DNA of 64,000 nucleotides, from assembly GCA_028023455.1 (NCBI GenBank), contig JAQFVV010000153.1, positions 682,001 to 746,000 of the forward strand. Reading direction: 5' to 3'. Positions 30,058 through 40,780 of this stretch are shown one piece after another. Under the pieces are notes generated by a model that was given only the letters and a program-made list of their open reading frames with translations, did no database searches and was not told the DNA's origin. The stretch is from Epiperipatus broadwayi. Lineage: Eukaryota; Onychophora; Udeonychophora; Euonychophora; Peripatidae. Made by a program: the position numbers and the translations under genes. Each line of letters begins with the position of its first letter. Position 1 is the first letter of the stretch.

Positions 30058-30729
30058 TTTTTTTTGCATGTGTGTGATCATGTGTATTATTTGTATTAGA
30101 TAAAATTAATAGCTGAAGGCAATTCTTATAAGACTTTAATAAAATTATAATTTATTTACGAATAACAACATAGCATATAAGAAAGGTATTATTTTAAATA
30201 GTTTATTAAATAATACAAAAGAGAATACTTATTCCTTGTTTTAGTAAAAAAATTAACTGTATGTCAAAGTAGTTTAAACATAAATAAAAGAATGAAAGAT
30301 CATTAAAGTAGTATAAAAATATATCCAGAAAGAAATAGAGTCAATAAAGTTATATTGAGTAGGCTACAGTTGTAATCTATATAACAAAATAAATTAAGGA
30401 AGAGGATTAAAAAAATATTAAAATGTATGATTTCAAAGTTATCAACTTATGTGAGACTTTCTTTTGATATTAAAGATAATTATAACATAAATGAGAATTC
30501 TAAAATTACTTGTGTTTGGATTGACTAGTTTCACTTCTGGCTTTTGTTATTTTATATATAGCCAACACTGGGGAAAGTACAGTATTACTTTAGTGCTTAA
30601 ATCTAAACAGAACATATGTAGAGGAGTGATTCCTTAATGATTGTTACAAATTAAAAACATAGCACTTGATAAATAAATAACTTGTTATTTTTTGAAATGG
30701 TAATAATGAATCAAGTAAAAAATGGATTA

Positions 30730-31200
30730 AACTTTCATATTATTCTAGGATTTATAATACTTTAAGGCATAATAAAACTTATATTGATGAGAATATAAAT
30801 ATTGGATGGTCAAATAGTAAAAATCTTGATCAATTAATAGGTAATTATAAATTAAGGGATGATTTACAGTTCAAAAAAGGAATTGTATATAAAATTACAT
30901 GCAAAATTTGTAAAATGGTTTACTTTGGGCATACTGGAAAATAATTAGAGGTAAGAGCCAAAGAACATAACAATGCTATTAAAAGAAAAGATGATAGGTC
31001 TGCATTATATATTCACTACTTGAAATATGGCTGTAGAGTAGATACTACAAAAAATATTAAATATTTAAATTTCATCAAAGATCCAAAAAGAAGGCAATAT
31101 TATATGAAACATATATTAAACATAATTTGACTATTTGTATAAATATTTATAAGACTTCTATAAATTTGGTTAATAATTGGTTGATTAAAAATAAATAGAA
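30730..31200 (+). pseudogene. Penelope-like element C-terminus, GIY-YIG endonuclease
   Basis: The + frame reads NINIGWSNSKNLDQLIGNY, then GIVYKITCKICKMVYFGHTG from 30,879. This is the GIY (here IVY) and YIG (here YFG) pair, with the intervening C-x2-C typical of PLE endonucleases. A stop (30,942-30,944) sits where the family has Arg or Lys. The frame then continues with LEVRAKEHNNAIKRKDDRSA, containing the conserved Arg and EH, and HYLKYGCRVD. A frameshift near 31,093 leads to AILYETYIKHNLTICINIYK and the end LVNNWLIKNK-stop, the usual PLE C-terminus. Upstream RT is not readable. It points right, away from the hammerhead array, and is a different subfamily from the PLE at 26,430-27,350. Confidence 0.8.
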
Positions 31201-32361
31201 AATTATATGTTGATATATATAATTGTATAAAAAAATGAACGTATTATTGTTTAACATATTGTTATGATATAATCAATTGTTCTGTAATTATTGATTGTTT
31301 TGATTATTTATATTGTTATTGTTTGTTTTAATTCCATTATTGGACACTGGATGGTTTTATGTCAGATGATTCGTTAATGTTAAATAGTTACTAACATTTG
31401 AAAAGGGCACCAAAGCAGGTGCTGAAAAAAGCTTTTTATGTATAAAATTATTATTTGTTTATATAGCTATTGTAAATATTTATTATTATTTTTTTATTAT
31501 TATCTTGTGGAAGAATAGCATAAGAATTTTTATTCCTTTCCAATTTTGATAATTTGTTATATATGTTTAATATTACATCAAATATGATGTGCAGCAAATT
31601 GTAAACATTCGCAAACATTACTTATTAAGATATAGTAAATAAAATTAAACATGGTTAATTGAGATCTTCATGCTCTAATTTCTAAATGCTTAAGATTTGC
31701 CTATAAATATATGCTTAGATTAAAAAGTTAAGGTGGATTCATCTTTCTTTTCAAAAGATCTTGTGTTTAGAAAAAGATAATATTTCAGAAATGTTTAAAT
31801 CTATACAGTGAATGTGAAGAAAAGTGATTCTCTAATGATTGTTATAAATGAAAAACATAGAGCTATAAAAATAAATAATTCATTATATTTTTTATATATA
31901 TTAAAAATAGAAAATGAAACTCTGTGCAAAAACTAAAGGTAACAAAACACATGTGCAGTGCATCATCATATAAAGTATTAATAGCTATGCAACTTTTGTT
32001 GCAGTATAGCATATTAACTGCAATTTCATGAGTTTGGTGTCTGCACTGAAAGTGTACTTGACTATTAACATTTTATAGGATAATTTGTTAACATTTTGAT
32101 GTGCTTGTATCTTTATATATAATTATATAGTTGAAAATATAAATGCTCTGAAGGGTTAAAAAACGGGTTATTTCACTTTCAATTTCATATGTTTAAGCCA
32201 TGATTATTTACATTACATTTATTAAATTGATTTTTCATTTGGTATTTGAAGATTGTTAAAGCTAAGGCACTGCTTTTATTCTCTGAGTAGTCAAATAGTG
32301 ATTTCAGATCACTTCTGCTGTAGGTAAATCATACTAATATACAGATTTCTCTTTGATTTAT
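31201..32361. other. PLE 3' flank and AT-rich DNA
   Basis: The first 250 bp may be PLE 3' UTR; GAAAAGGGCACCAAAGCAGG near 31,400 forms a small hairpin with the following TGCTG. The remainder shows no gene or classifiable repeat. Confidence 0.4.
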
Positions 32362-32373
32362 AATATATATACA

Positions 32374-32461
<88 letters not shown>
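32362..32461. repeat. Compound (AC)n(AT)n microsatellite
   Basis: About 35 bp of AC-rich repeat passing into about 55 bp of pure AT. It abuts the foldback element that starts at 32,462. Reading frames through it are artefacts. Confidence 0.9.
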
Positions 32462-32464
<3 letters not shown>

Positions 32465-33101
32465 AATCCCAATATTAATACCAATCAACAATATCAATTT
32501 GTTATCAAGACAATCTTCTTTTAACAGTAAAAGTGGAATTCTACTTTTATGTATGGTCCAAAATATTTATATAGACACTAAAGATTGCAATTTGACCAAC
32601 AGAAATGGAAATCAACTTTTTAATCAGAAAATATAATCTGTTCTGAATGCAGATTAATAAATAGTCAATTATAACGTTCAAACTGCAATTATAATTTTCA
32701 AATTGCATCCAGTGTATTGGTTAAATAATAAGTTAGTGATGCTGAAGGCTAAATAAATTTTTAAATATTCATTAAAATTCAGTCAACACTTAGAAAATCC
32801 CAATATCAATGAGATTGCTGACTGGTATTGATATTGGGATTGTTGAAGTGTTGACTGATTTTAATGATTACTTATAAACCCATTTAGCCTTGCACATTAT
32901 TACACATATTATTTAAGTAATACATTGGATGCAATTTAAAAATTATAATTGCAGTTTAATGTTATAGTTGACTATTTATTAGTTTGCATTCAGAATAGGT
33001 TATATTTATATGTTTAAGAAGGTTTATTTAAATTTCTATGTATCAATAATTTCAGTCTTTGTAAACAAGTTGCAGCTGTGATCAATTTGCAATCTTTAAT
33101 G

Positions 33102-33103
<2 letters not shown>
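32462..33103. repeat. Foldback element, copy 1
   Basis: The left half (AATCCCAATATTAATACC, then a long arm with TTTATATAGACACTAAAGAT) and the right half are inverted copies of one another. Near the centre, CAGTCAACACTTAGAAAATC at about 32,781-32,800 faces GATTGTTGAAGTGTTGACTG at about 32,838-32,857. Elsewhere TAATCTGTTCTGAATGCAGA pairs with the GCATTCAGAATAGGTTA of the right arm. It lies exactly between two long (TA)n tracts. The family recurs at 57,560-58,150. It is non-coding and MITE-like; the terminal boundaries are set by the microsatellites. Confidence 0.75.

Positions 33104-33173
<70 letters not shown>
33104..33173. repeat. (TA)n microsatellite
   Basis: About 70 bp of pure TA between two repeat elements. 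Confidence 0.95.
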
Positions 33174-33175
<2 letters not shown>

Positions 33176-33176
<1 letters not shown>

Positions 33177-33967
33177 ATCTTGCTAATAGCTCTAAACAAT
33201 CTTATTTTTTTATTTTTTTATGATAAATGCTACAAGAGAAAGTACCTGAAGCCTTTATCTATAATTGTCCCTATCTCCAGATTGGTTTTGAGCTATGGCT
33301 CTCTTCAGTGAGGATCTAGGACATTAGATACAAAATACTAGCTCAAGCCAAACCTTTATCTAATTCTTAAATATTAAGAAAAAGATCTAAATCGTCAGAC
33401 ACCTACACGTCTTCATATTCAGCTCTTTAACTAAAGAAACTATATGGGCCTGAACTAAATTCAGTGATCCCATATATTGGTAGGCTTAGCAATTTAATAT
33501 AGCCAAAGCCCTAATAGCAAAATTATAATATTAGTAAAAATCAGTCACCTGTCACATGATCTATATAGCTTGCATTACCAATGTGTAATATATTAAGAGC
33601 CTGCTAATAGCTCTAAACAAGCCTAGTTTTTTATGATAAATGCTACAAGAGAAAGTACTTGAAGCCTTTATCTATGATTGTCTCCATCCCCAGACCAGTT
33701 TCAAGCTATGGCTCTCTTCAGTGAGAAGCTATGACATTAGATTCAAAATACTAACTCAAGCCAACCATTTATCTAATTTTCAAATATTAAAAAAATGATC
33801 TAAATCTTCAGACATCTACATGGGGACAACCATAGATAAAGGCTTCAGCTATTTTCTCTTGTAGCATTCATCATAAAAAAAAAAATGTTTGTTTAGAGCT
33901 ATTAGCAGGCTCTTTATATATTACATATTGGTAATGCAAGCTATATAGGTCATGTGACATGTGATTG
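33176..33967. repeat. Composite repeat, two direct copies plus one inverted
   Basis: Copy one (33,176-33,560) and copy two (33,596-33,820) share GCTAATAGCTCTAAACAA, then TTTTTTATGATAAATGCTAC, AAGAGAAAGTAC.TGAAGCC and the CTATGGCTCTCTTCAGTGAG phrase. From 33,821 to 33,967 the same sequence returns inverted (ATAGATAAAGGCTTCAGCTA...AGAGCTATTAGCAGGCTC). The block starts 2 bp after a (TA)n tract and ends at another. A short relative occurs at 15,700-16,015, also between AT tracts. Non-coding; the class is unknown. Confidence 0.75.

Positions 33968-34022
<55 letters not shown>
33968..34022. repeat. (AT)n microsatellite
   Basis: About 55 bp of pure AT closing the composite repeat on its right side. 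Confidence 0.95.
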
Positions 34023-34029
<7 letters not shown>

Positions 34030-35654
34030 AAACATAGTTTTTTTTAATTAATAGATATTTTACTTGTATTATATATACATTTTAATAGTTCAAAAATATA
34101 GGTGAAGAGAAGAGTATTTAAACAGCTTTCTTATTATTTCTATAATAATAATGGTTAAATATAATAACCATATTATATTATTTTTTGTTTAAACCTATTA
34201 TTCTGGAGATTTACATGAATAAACATGCCTAATTTTCTCTCAATGGGTATGACCATATTACCAAACCTTCCAATCTTATTATATTTATGATATTTAGTGT
34301 GAGCTTTAGTAATGAATAAATGTCAGATGGCAAAGTTGCCCTATTCAAACATTCCCATACTAGTTTGTATCTCATGGCTCTCATAAGTGAGGAGCTTGTG
34401 GATTTTTTTGAGCAGTGCAATTGAATCTTTTGAAGATAAGGTATCATTCTTCTAATAGTCCCTTTTTAAAACATTTTTTTACTTTAATCTTACATTCTCT
34501 AAGCCATCTGGCCAAACTGAAAAAAAAACCTGTAATTTTTTCAATCCAAGCCAATTTGTTTTTATAGTTGAATAGACCTGAATCTACTTCAGTTTCTTTA
34601 TATTATGTGGTGACTACAATTTTTAATAACTGCAATTTTTAATAACCCGGTATCTTTATTTTTTGAATAGAATTGATGTTAATTAAATTAAGAGTTCAGT
34701 TGATCTACAAAACATCACATAATTTTTGCTTACAATTCTATTATCTTGTAGATGGCATAAATGTTGTGAGATTGGAAGAAAATTGTTAATAGGTTGTTAA
34801 TAGATAGTGAAATGTGTAAGATAAAGTGAGTTGTTATAGATCAGGTAATATCTGATTGGGTTTTTATTATTGAGGCACTTATAGATTTGGAATTGTATTA
34901 ATTGTGGTATTAAATATCATAAGAATTCATTTACTTTACAATTATATTACATTTTTAAAACAAACATCTGTTTTTATTAAGTCATAAGAAAAATTAAAAA
35001 TCTTATTTAAAATATTTAGTTACATTTAATGAATGATCAAACATACTTTCTATTTTCTTAGATTAGTTTTCTTTCCATTACTAATTATGCAATTTTCTAT
35101 CTAATAGCTCGCTCTATATATATAGGCGACAATTGGTTACACCCCTAGGTCACTTTGAAAACGCGACATCTTTTATTAGTAAAAAGAGAAACGCATATTA
35201 AGAATGAGCCCTTAAAACAAATGATTATTAATCTTTAAAGCAAATGATTAAATGACAACATTTATATTTACAATAAATAAACTAATATTATTATCAACAA
35301 CAAAAAACATAATAACACAATTTCAAATGATTAATTTTTTACTAAAAAAGTTATTAAGAAAGTGTTGATTAATATTGCAAATAAATAAAATTTAAATGAT
35401 TTTACTCCTACTGTTAAGCCAAAATATTATTTTAATACTGGTATGCTTATTTTAATTGGCATGGAATACGAGAATGTTATTTCAACATTACAACTCTTAT
35501 ATAAATATAAATATTTAAACTTCCTGTATGGGTGTTAATAGATTAGAAACAAAATTATATATATATCTCACTTTTTATTAAAATATTTGTAATTGTTTAA
35601 TGAGTGAACTATTATAATGGACTAAGTCAATAATCCAAACTTAATATATTATTT
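34023..35654. other. AT-rich DNA without recognised genes
   Basis: A minus frame at 34,229-34,447 (72 codons) lies in somewhat less AT-rich sequence and includes SSLMRAMRYKLVWECLNRAT; I cannot assign it. Nothing else is visible. Confidence 0.45.
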
Positions 35655-35755
35655 TATATAAGGTATACGAGCACAGACTTTAACACGACCCACCACTCTC
35701 TACTCTATCTCATAACACTGATACACTTGAACACACATATGTTGAAAAGATAAAT

Positions 35756-35810
35756 AATCACCAATATACATATTTCATGCTAAACCAGCAATCATCAGTT
35801 GGTCCAGATT
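35756..35810 (-). ncRNA. Hammerhead ribozyme with complete core
   Basis: Stem I is ACCAA/UUGGU extended by AAUC/GAUU across a UGG bulge. CUGAUGA is followed by stem II UUGCUG-GUU-UAGCAU, whose first pair is U-U instead of G-C or G-U. GAAA and stem III AUA/UAU (2-nt loop) precede cleavage position AUA. All invariant core bases are kept; the weak first stem II pair is the only doubt about activity. Confidence 0.85.
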
Positions 35811-35988
35811 ACCATCTCCACACATAAATGCTATAAGTGCTCAGATATATATTAAGATAGCCCATCTTTATGCTATAATGGACAGGCTTCAATCTACTCC
35901 ACATTACAACTCTTCAACTATCCATCCAATTAAAAATCTGATGATGGAATGCTCAAAAGCACTTATAACATATATGGGTGGAGATGAT

Positions 35989-36043
35989 AATCTGGACCAA
36001 CTGATGATTGCTGGTTTAGCATGAAATACGGATATTGGTGATT
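35989..36043 (+). ncRNA. Hammerhead ribozyme with complete core
   Basis: Mirror partner of the copy at 35,756-35,810, with the same extended stem I, CUGAUGA, the same stem II with a U-U first pair, and GAAA. Stem III is only 2 bp with an ACGG loop. Predicted cleavage falls after A36,034. Competent on paper. Confidence 0.85.
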
Positions 36044-36559
36044 ATTTATCTTTTCAACATATGTGTCTTCAAGTGTATCAGTGTTATAAGATAGAGTGGA
36101 GAGTGGTGGGTCGTGTAAAAGTCTGTGCTCATATACCCTATATACATATATAGACACAGGTATATAATAAGCCTGTGTTTCAGTTATTTATATTATTTTA
36201 TGTATCTTCGTTATGTGTGGATGTTTCACTTACGAATGTAAGTCAAATAAATGAAATAAATCTTTTTTATCAATGATGTGAAACTTATCATACACTCGTA
36301 CACATATTTATGCAACACTACACGCCTAATTTTAATGGAGTTAAGCATAGGCATTTTGAGTCAAGGAAAAGTGCATATTTTAATAATTATTGATCTAATA
36401 AAGCCAAATATTAAACTAAATTACATTGTTAAGTATATTCTTTAGTTATGATTATCTTTCAGCTTAATATAAGCTATGAAATAATCGCAATATTTTGTGT
36501 AATGTAATGACATTGCTTCCATATTTCCTTTGTTTATAAACAAAAAAAAACAAGTGTAT

Positions 36560-38545
36560 AGTTCTCCTCTTAATAAATGATGTAGCGCTAGTCCTTGTAA
36601 TTCTTTGTTTTTCACTGCAATTAAAATAACACTTTCAGCAATATCGCAAATTACACACTAATCTTCCTCCAATACAAAATCTACTCTGAATATTGTCTAA
36701 AATTTCTCTCATTGTTACCTCTGCTATAAATGCTATAATATTGAATAAATAAAGTGACATCATTCTTTAACCACTTAAAAACAATCTATGCTAATCTCAC
36801 TCTGGCTTTTTGTCTCATATATAAAGAAGATAATACCTGTATCAAATGTGAATGATATGTTATATCTAACGTGTTTCTGAAGTTTATCACAGCATACAGA
36901 AATTTTTTAATAATTTATATAACAGGATAGAATGGCTGTTGAAATTTTCTCACTTTATTGAGAATAATGTTCACATTAGTTACCTGATCTCTTATTCCTC
37001 ATTATGGTCTATAACCTAATTGTGCTTATGTCAATTCAATTCTGTCTTTGCCTGTATTCTATACAAAATTATTCTAACATTATTTTGCTCACATGTGAAA
37101 CTAAAGCTATTGATCTATAATTATCAAACTAACTTAAATTTCTTTTTTGTTTTTGGTATCATCACAAATGTTGCTGCAATCCTATTCTCAAGCCAAAGTC
37201 CATTCTTCTATACAACCAAGATCATTCTAAGTAATCTATCAACAACTGCACCCCCTTTTTTTCTCAAATAACTTTGTGGGTAGTTCATCTGGCCTGATGA
37301 TCTTCCACTATGCAGTTCTTGATATGATTCTTATTATTTTATTTTTAATGGCAGTGATTCACATTCTGGAACAGATATATCAAATATTATTGAATAACCT
37401 TTGTACATGTCTTCATAAAATTCTCTCTAATGACCAAATACCTTTCATGATTCTGTCAGATGTCCAATGGCTTTATATTTAATTATAGCCAATCTTGGTA
37501 TAAACTTTGCTGTCAACTTTGCTGTAAGTTTTTTCATGATATTTTCAAGTTCCATGCATATGTTGTTTATAAAATCTTCTTTGTCTCCCTTCATTCTCTT
37601 TTGTACTTCTCATTTTAAAATTTGCATATTTTATAGCATCATGATTCTAATATTTTCTTTTTTTATGAGTCATTTTTATTGTTGCCCCTGTTAAAAATAT
37701 CAGCCATCCCTTATTATTTATTCTCTTTAACATCTCATGCAACATCCATCATGTTAATTATTAACTGCTGCCATTGATATCTACATTCAACCAGACATTC
37801 ATATTGATTTGTTATCCTGCAAATATGTTTTGATACTTTATCACTGATAATGTCATTTACATTCAATCTTTTAACAATTATCTTACAGATGTTACATAAT
37901 TTCATTTTATGTGTGCAATAAAAAACAAAAATCTATGGCTAGGTTAATTTCTGGATATGTTTTTCACTTCTTGATACTCTTTTTCCATTTGGTTTCTAGT
38001 AAGAAAATCAGGTGATATTCATGTATACCTATTTTTTGTGTTGTGGAAAGTTTGTACTTGAAATACTAAATTATCTATAATGAAGATACCTACCAAATTT
38101 TTAACAGCCATGTTGCATGTCTCCAGTTAATATTTTTTCAATCACTCCATTATCTATTCTTTCACCAATTTTTAAATTCATGTCACTTTGAATAATAGTC
38201 ATTTCTTTATTTTTTATTTCTAATAAATTGACTCAAATATGCATAACATTATGTAACTATAAGATCCATTGTTGAAGCCTTCATAATATCAACTATCAAA
38301 ATTGTTTCTTATTTTACTAATGCTCCAATTTATTTTTTGTGATTTCATATGTCTATGCCATGATAATGTTTGTCCAGACAATAAAAATATGTCCATCCAC
38401 TGATTTATTAGCTTTAGTATGTGCACTTTTTGTTTTTGCTGAACCACAAATATGTATTCCAATTTTTTCTAGTTTATGATTCATCAACCTCAATTTACCA
38501 ATGTTAATACCACCAGCATTTAATTTACCAATTCTCATCTCTTTC
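36560..38545 (-). pseudogene. LINE with endonuclease and reverse transcriptase (broken)
   Basis: On the minus strand the frame opens at ATG 38,538 with MRIGKLNAGGINIGKLRLMN and LEKIGIHICGSAKTKSAHTK, which aligns with MRIGT.NV...GK...V...L....IDI.G.SETKW of APE-type LINE endonucleases. Near 38,190 comes SDMNLKIGERIDN (GDMNA.IG block), and near 38,040 NKNRYTWISP (the RYTW.SP block). RT starts near 37,300 with SGKSSGPDELP-like residues, then IAATFVMIPKTKKKFKLV (about 37,150) and NYRPISLVSHVSKIM-like text. Further down is a SSLYMRQKARVRLA segment (36,785-36,830) preceding the motif B region. Stops and shifts are frequent. ORF1-like sequence may extend to about 38,850. The + strand frames at 37,020-37,694 are its antisense shadows. 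Confidence 0.75.
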
Positions 38546-40019
38546 CTCTGTGCTAATCATCCATTATTCCTGATATATTTATTTTCTGGATGATTAGAAC
38601 ACTATTTTGTCTGCATTATGTTTTTGATAGTTTTAACCACAAGCCATGCATAATCACTTCCTCACCATTTTCACCTACAGGTAACCTACCAATTTAGTTG
38701 ATGATGATTTCCTGTACTTAGGCATTGATATCTGCCACATTACTGACAAATAAAATAATGTATTTACTATCTGCCCTCATCTGGTTTGATTCTATAACCA
38801 GGATGTGACTTGGAGTCTTAGATAGGAATTAAGATTCCATTGAGAATTAAAGATGATTATCACATTTAAATGATGACTGTTGATCCACCAGAAATATATC
38901 TATTTTCACATCCACTATATTTCTTGTTTGTTTTAGCTATAGCTAAAAAAATAATAGGGTGTATGGATAATAAAAACTATAAGATCTTGTGTTACATTAT
39001 TTAGAATTATTCTTTTTATCACTGCAGTCATTTTATTGATTTTGTATTTAAGAATACCAAAGAAAATATTGAGAATGCAATTAAACATACAACGAATATG
39101 AAGAGTAATCTTTTTTTACAAAAAATTTGAATCATTTTATGTAAAATTTGTAGAATTGAGATTTAATAAGACAAATTTGACTTCAACCAAATTATAAATG
39201 TCTAACTGCTTAGGTGTCAAATCTATTACATAAACCAGTTTAAAATATAAAATTTAGAGAAAGCAGAAACACAGGGATTCATTTAGAGTAATATGAATTA
39301 TTACTGGAAAATATGTAGACAGAATAAAAAATTATTAATTGAATAATCCAGCATTTGATATGAGGGAAAGTAAAAATAGAAAAAGACATGCTAATTAATT
39401 ACTGCTTAGAAATAAAGGAAAACTGCAAGAGTAAGATAGTATTCATCATATCTTCAATTGCAGTTGTAAAGTTTTACATTCTTTTATTATTTTATCCTTT
39501 CATTAAAATTAAATGAATAAAAATGTTTCTTGTGAAGTTAAATATAAGCTCCCTTCCTTAGGATTGCTTTAATCTGAATAAATTTGAGTCTTATTCAAAT
39601 TCAAGCCCAAACTATTGACATGGCATATGGATGCATTATTCACTAGGCCATAATGTTTTTTCTCATTTTGTTAAATAAATTCTATACAAAAATCAGAAAT
39701 GTCAAACGTTTTAATAGATGATAAGTATAGAAGAAAATACAGAAAATGATGTTGTCTACCTTCTGTTACATTTGATATTTATTGAAAGGAACTTCTAAAC
39801 AAGTGTTATTTTGATAAGGATGAAATTGATATTAATGGTGAAAAAGGGATTTATTGTAATTGCTTATAATCAAATATTTATGAACAGTAAAAATTAGTGT
39901 CAAATGAATTGTGTACTCTAAAATAAATTTACATGAATACTAATAAGTTAAATAAAAGAAAAAAATAAGTCGAGAGAAATTAATGATAATTATAATTAAT
40001 TAACATTTATTAACCTTTA
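38546..40019. other. Probable LINE 5' region, then AT-rich DNA
   Basis: 38,546-38,850 is less AT-rich than its surroundings and on the minus strand reads GYLPVGENGEEVIMHGL-like pieces, which fits ORF1 or 5' UTR of the LINE at 36,560-38,545. From 38,900 to 40,019 nothing is recognisable. Confidence 0.4.
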
Positions 40020-40028
40020 AACAACATA

Positions 40029-40071
<43 letters not shown>

Positions 40072-40078
40072 TATGTTG

Positions 40079-40131
<53 letters not shown>
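40020..40131. repeat. (AT)n microsatellite inside a 12-bp perfect palindrome
   Basis: AACAACATAAAC at 40,020-40,031 and GTTTATGTTGTT at 40,069-40,080 are exact reverse complements flanking 36 bp of AT. A second (AT)n of about 50 bp follows to 40,131. The whole can extrude as a cruciform. Confidence 0.9.
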
Positions 40132-40134
<3 letters not shown>

Positions 40135-40780
40135 GATAGTTAACATTTTAAGTATTTGCAAACAAGATCAATACAAATCTTTTCTTCTGCTGATTAGTAT
40201 TTTCCACTCTCACTAATGTTCATCATTAACTATATTCTAACTTAGTCAATATTATTTTTAAATCTTGTTTACAGTATTTACAAATTGATTGATACTCATA
40301 GTTCTTCTTCTGATCAATCCTATAGAGCCCATCAGACATATGAAAATAAAATTAAGATCTAAGTGATCTATTTGTTGCCCTAATTGGCTATTGGCACCTT
40401 CAAAGACTTGGTCTCTGGGATCCAATTCCTCATTATGGAAAATATTCTCCAACACTCTCTGGATTACTCCCCCCCTTGGTTATTTTTTACTCCAGTCAAA
40501 TATATTATGATAGCACAATGCATGAACAGTAACATCACAGGGAACAAAAACCTGATCCCTTCTGCACTCTCGATTTATACATACACCTTTTTTTCATATC
40601 TGGTTGTCCTGATTTTATTAGTGATCACAATCTTTTGTTTTCTTATCATTTCCTGTTTCTGCCCTAAATTTTCTATGATAAAGATCAGTCGATTTCCAAC
40701 AAATTTTCATTTACACATTTGTCCTTCCTTTTACCACAATTAATTCTTTTGAGATTTATTGTATTAAGCCATTTTTCATT
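40132..40780. other. Coding-like stretch, unidentified
   Basis: Composition is less AT-rich at 40,370-40,600 and reading frames are open on both strands: 40,384-40,743 (plus, 119 codons, hydrophobic) and 40,258-40,455 (minus, 65 codons, LENIFHNEELDPRDQVFEGA). The minus frame is more polar and protein-like and would continue upstream into a broken segment. It could be an old transposon protein. I cannot name it. Confidence 0.35.

Larger units (their letters stand above)
28011..30120. mobile_element. Tandem and inverted array of five HHR-bearing family A monomers
   Basis: Three monomers on the minus strand (ribozyme sites at 28,063, 28,534 and 29,002; spacings 471 and 468 bp) are followed, after an inversion centre near 29,363, by two on the plus strand (29,542 and 30,006; spacing 464 bp). 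Each monomer carries one hammerhead, a GTTCAAATCC-like box about 105 nt downstream of GAAA, a tail with a TGTAATATTTTAAATA-like phrase, and a shared body with TGTTGACCTTAAGTCA and TTAATGCCAATATTATTG. Head-to-tail monomers of a self-cleaving RNA are what a rolling-circle or multimeric transcript copied back into DNA would give, as in retrozymes. No protein is encoded, so movement would depend on another element's RT. Confidence 0.8.
35655..36145. mobile_element. Foldback HHR element (family A) with two opposed ribozymes
   Basis: Two arms of about 165-180 bp are inverted copies. The left arm begins GGTATACGAGCACAGACTT; the right arm ends in its near-complement AAGTCTGTGCTCATATACC. The central part of about 125 bp carries the family A body phrase CTTCAATCTACTCCA. 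Each arm contains a hammerhead with an intact CUGAUGA and GAAA. It resembles one inverted pair of family A monomers trimmed to ribozyme-bearing ends. The arms extend into TA-rich flanks and I cannot name a target duplication. Confidence 0.8.

Noticed and set aside
28011-30120. CRISPR-like or satellite array
   Set aside because: Units are about 467 bp with a structured ribozyme and occur on both strands; no short direct repeats with unique spacers.
32309-33311. Frames rich in alternating Ile/Tyr
   Set aside because: Produced by the (TA)n and (AC)n tracts; the same applies to 43,718-43,900.
35963-36157. Minus-strand frame with VYEHRLLHDPPLSTLS and MLNQQSSVGPDYHLH
   Set aside because: It is the antisense of the hammerhead repeat. 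Similar peptides at 28,447, 51,290 and 52,559 recur only because the repeat recurs, not because of a conserved protein.
37020-37694. Three + strand hydrophobic frames
   Set aside because: Antisense of the minus-strand LINE RT/endonuclease, whose motifs read clearly on the other strand.
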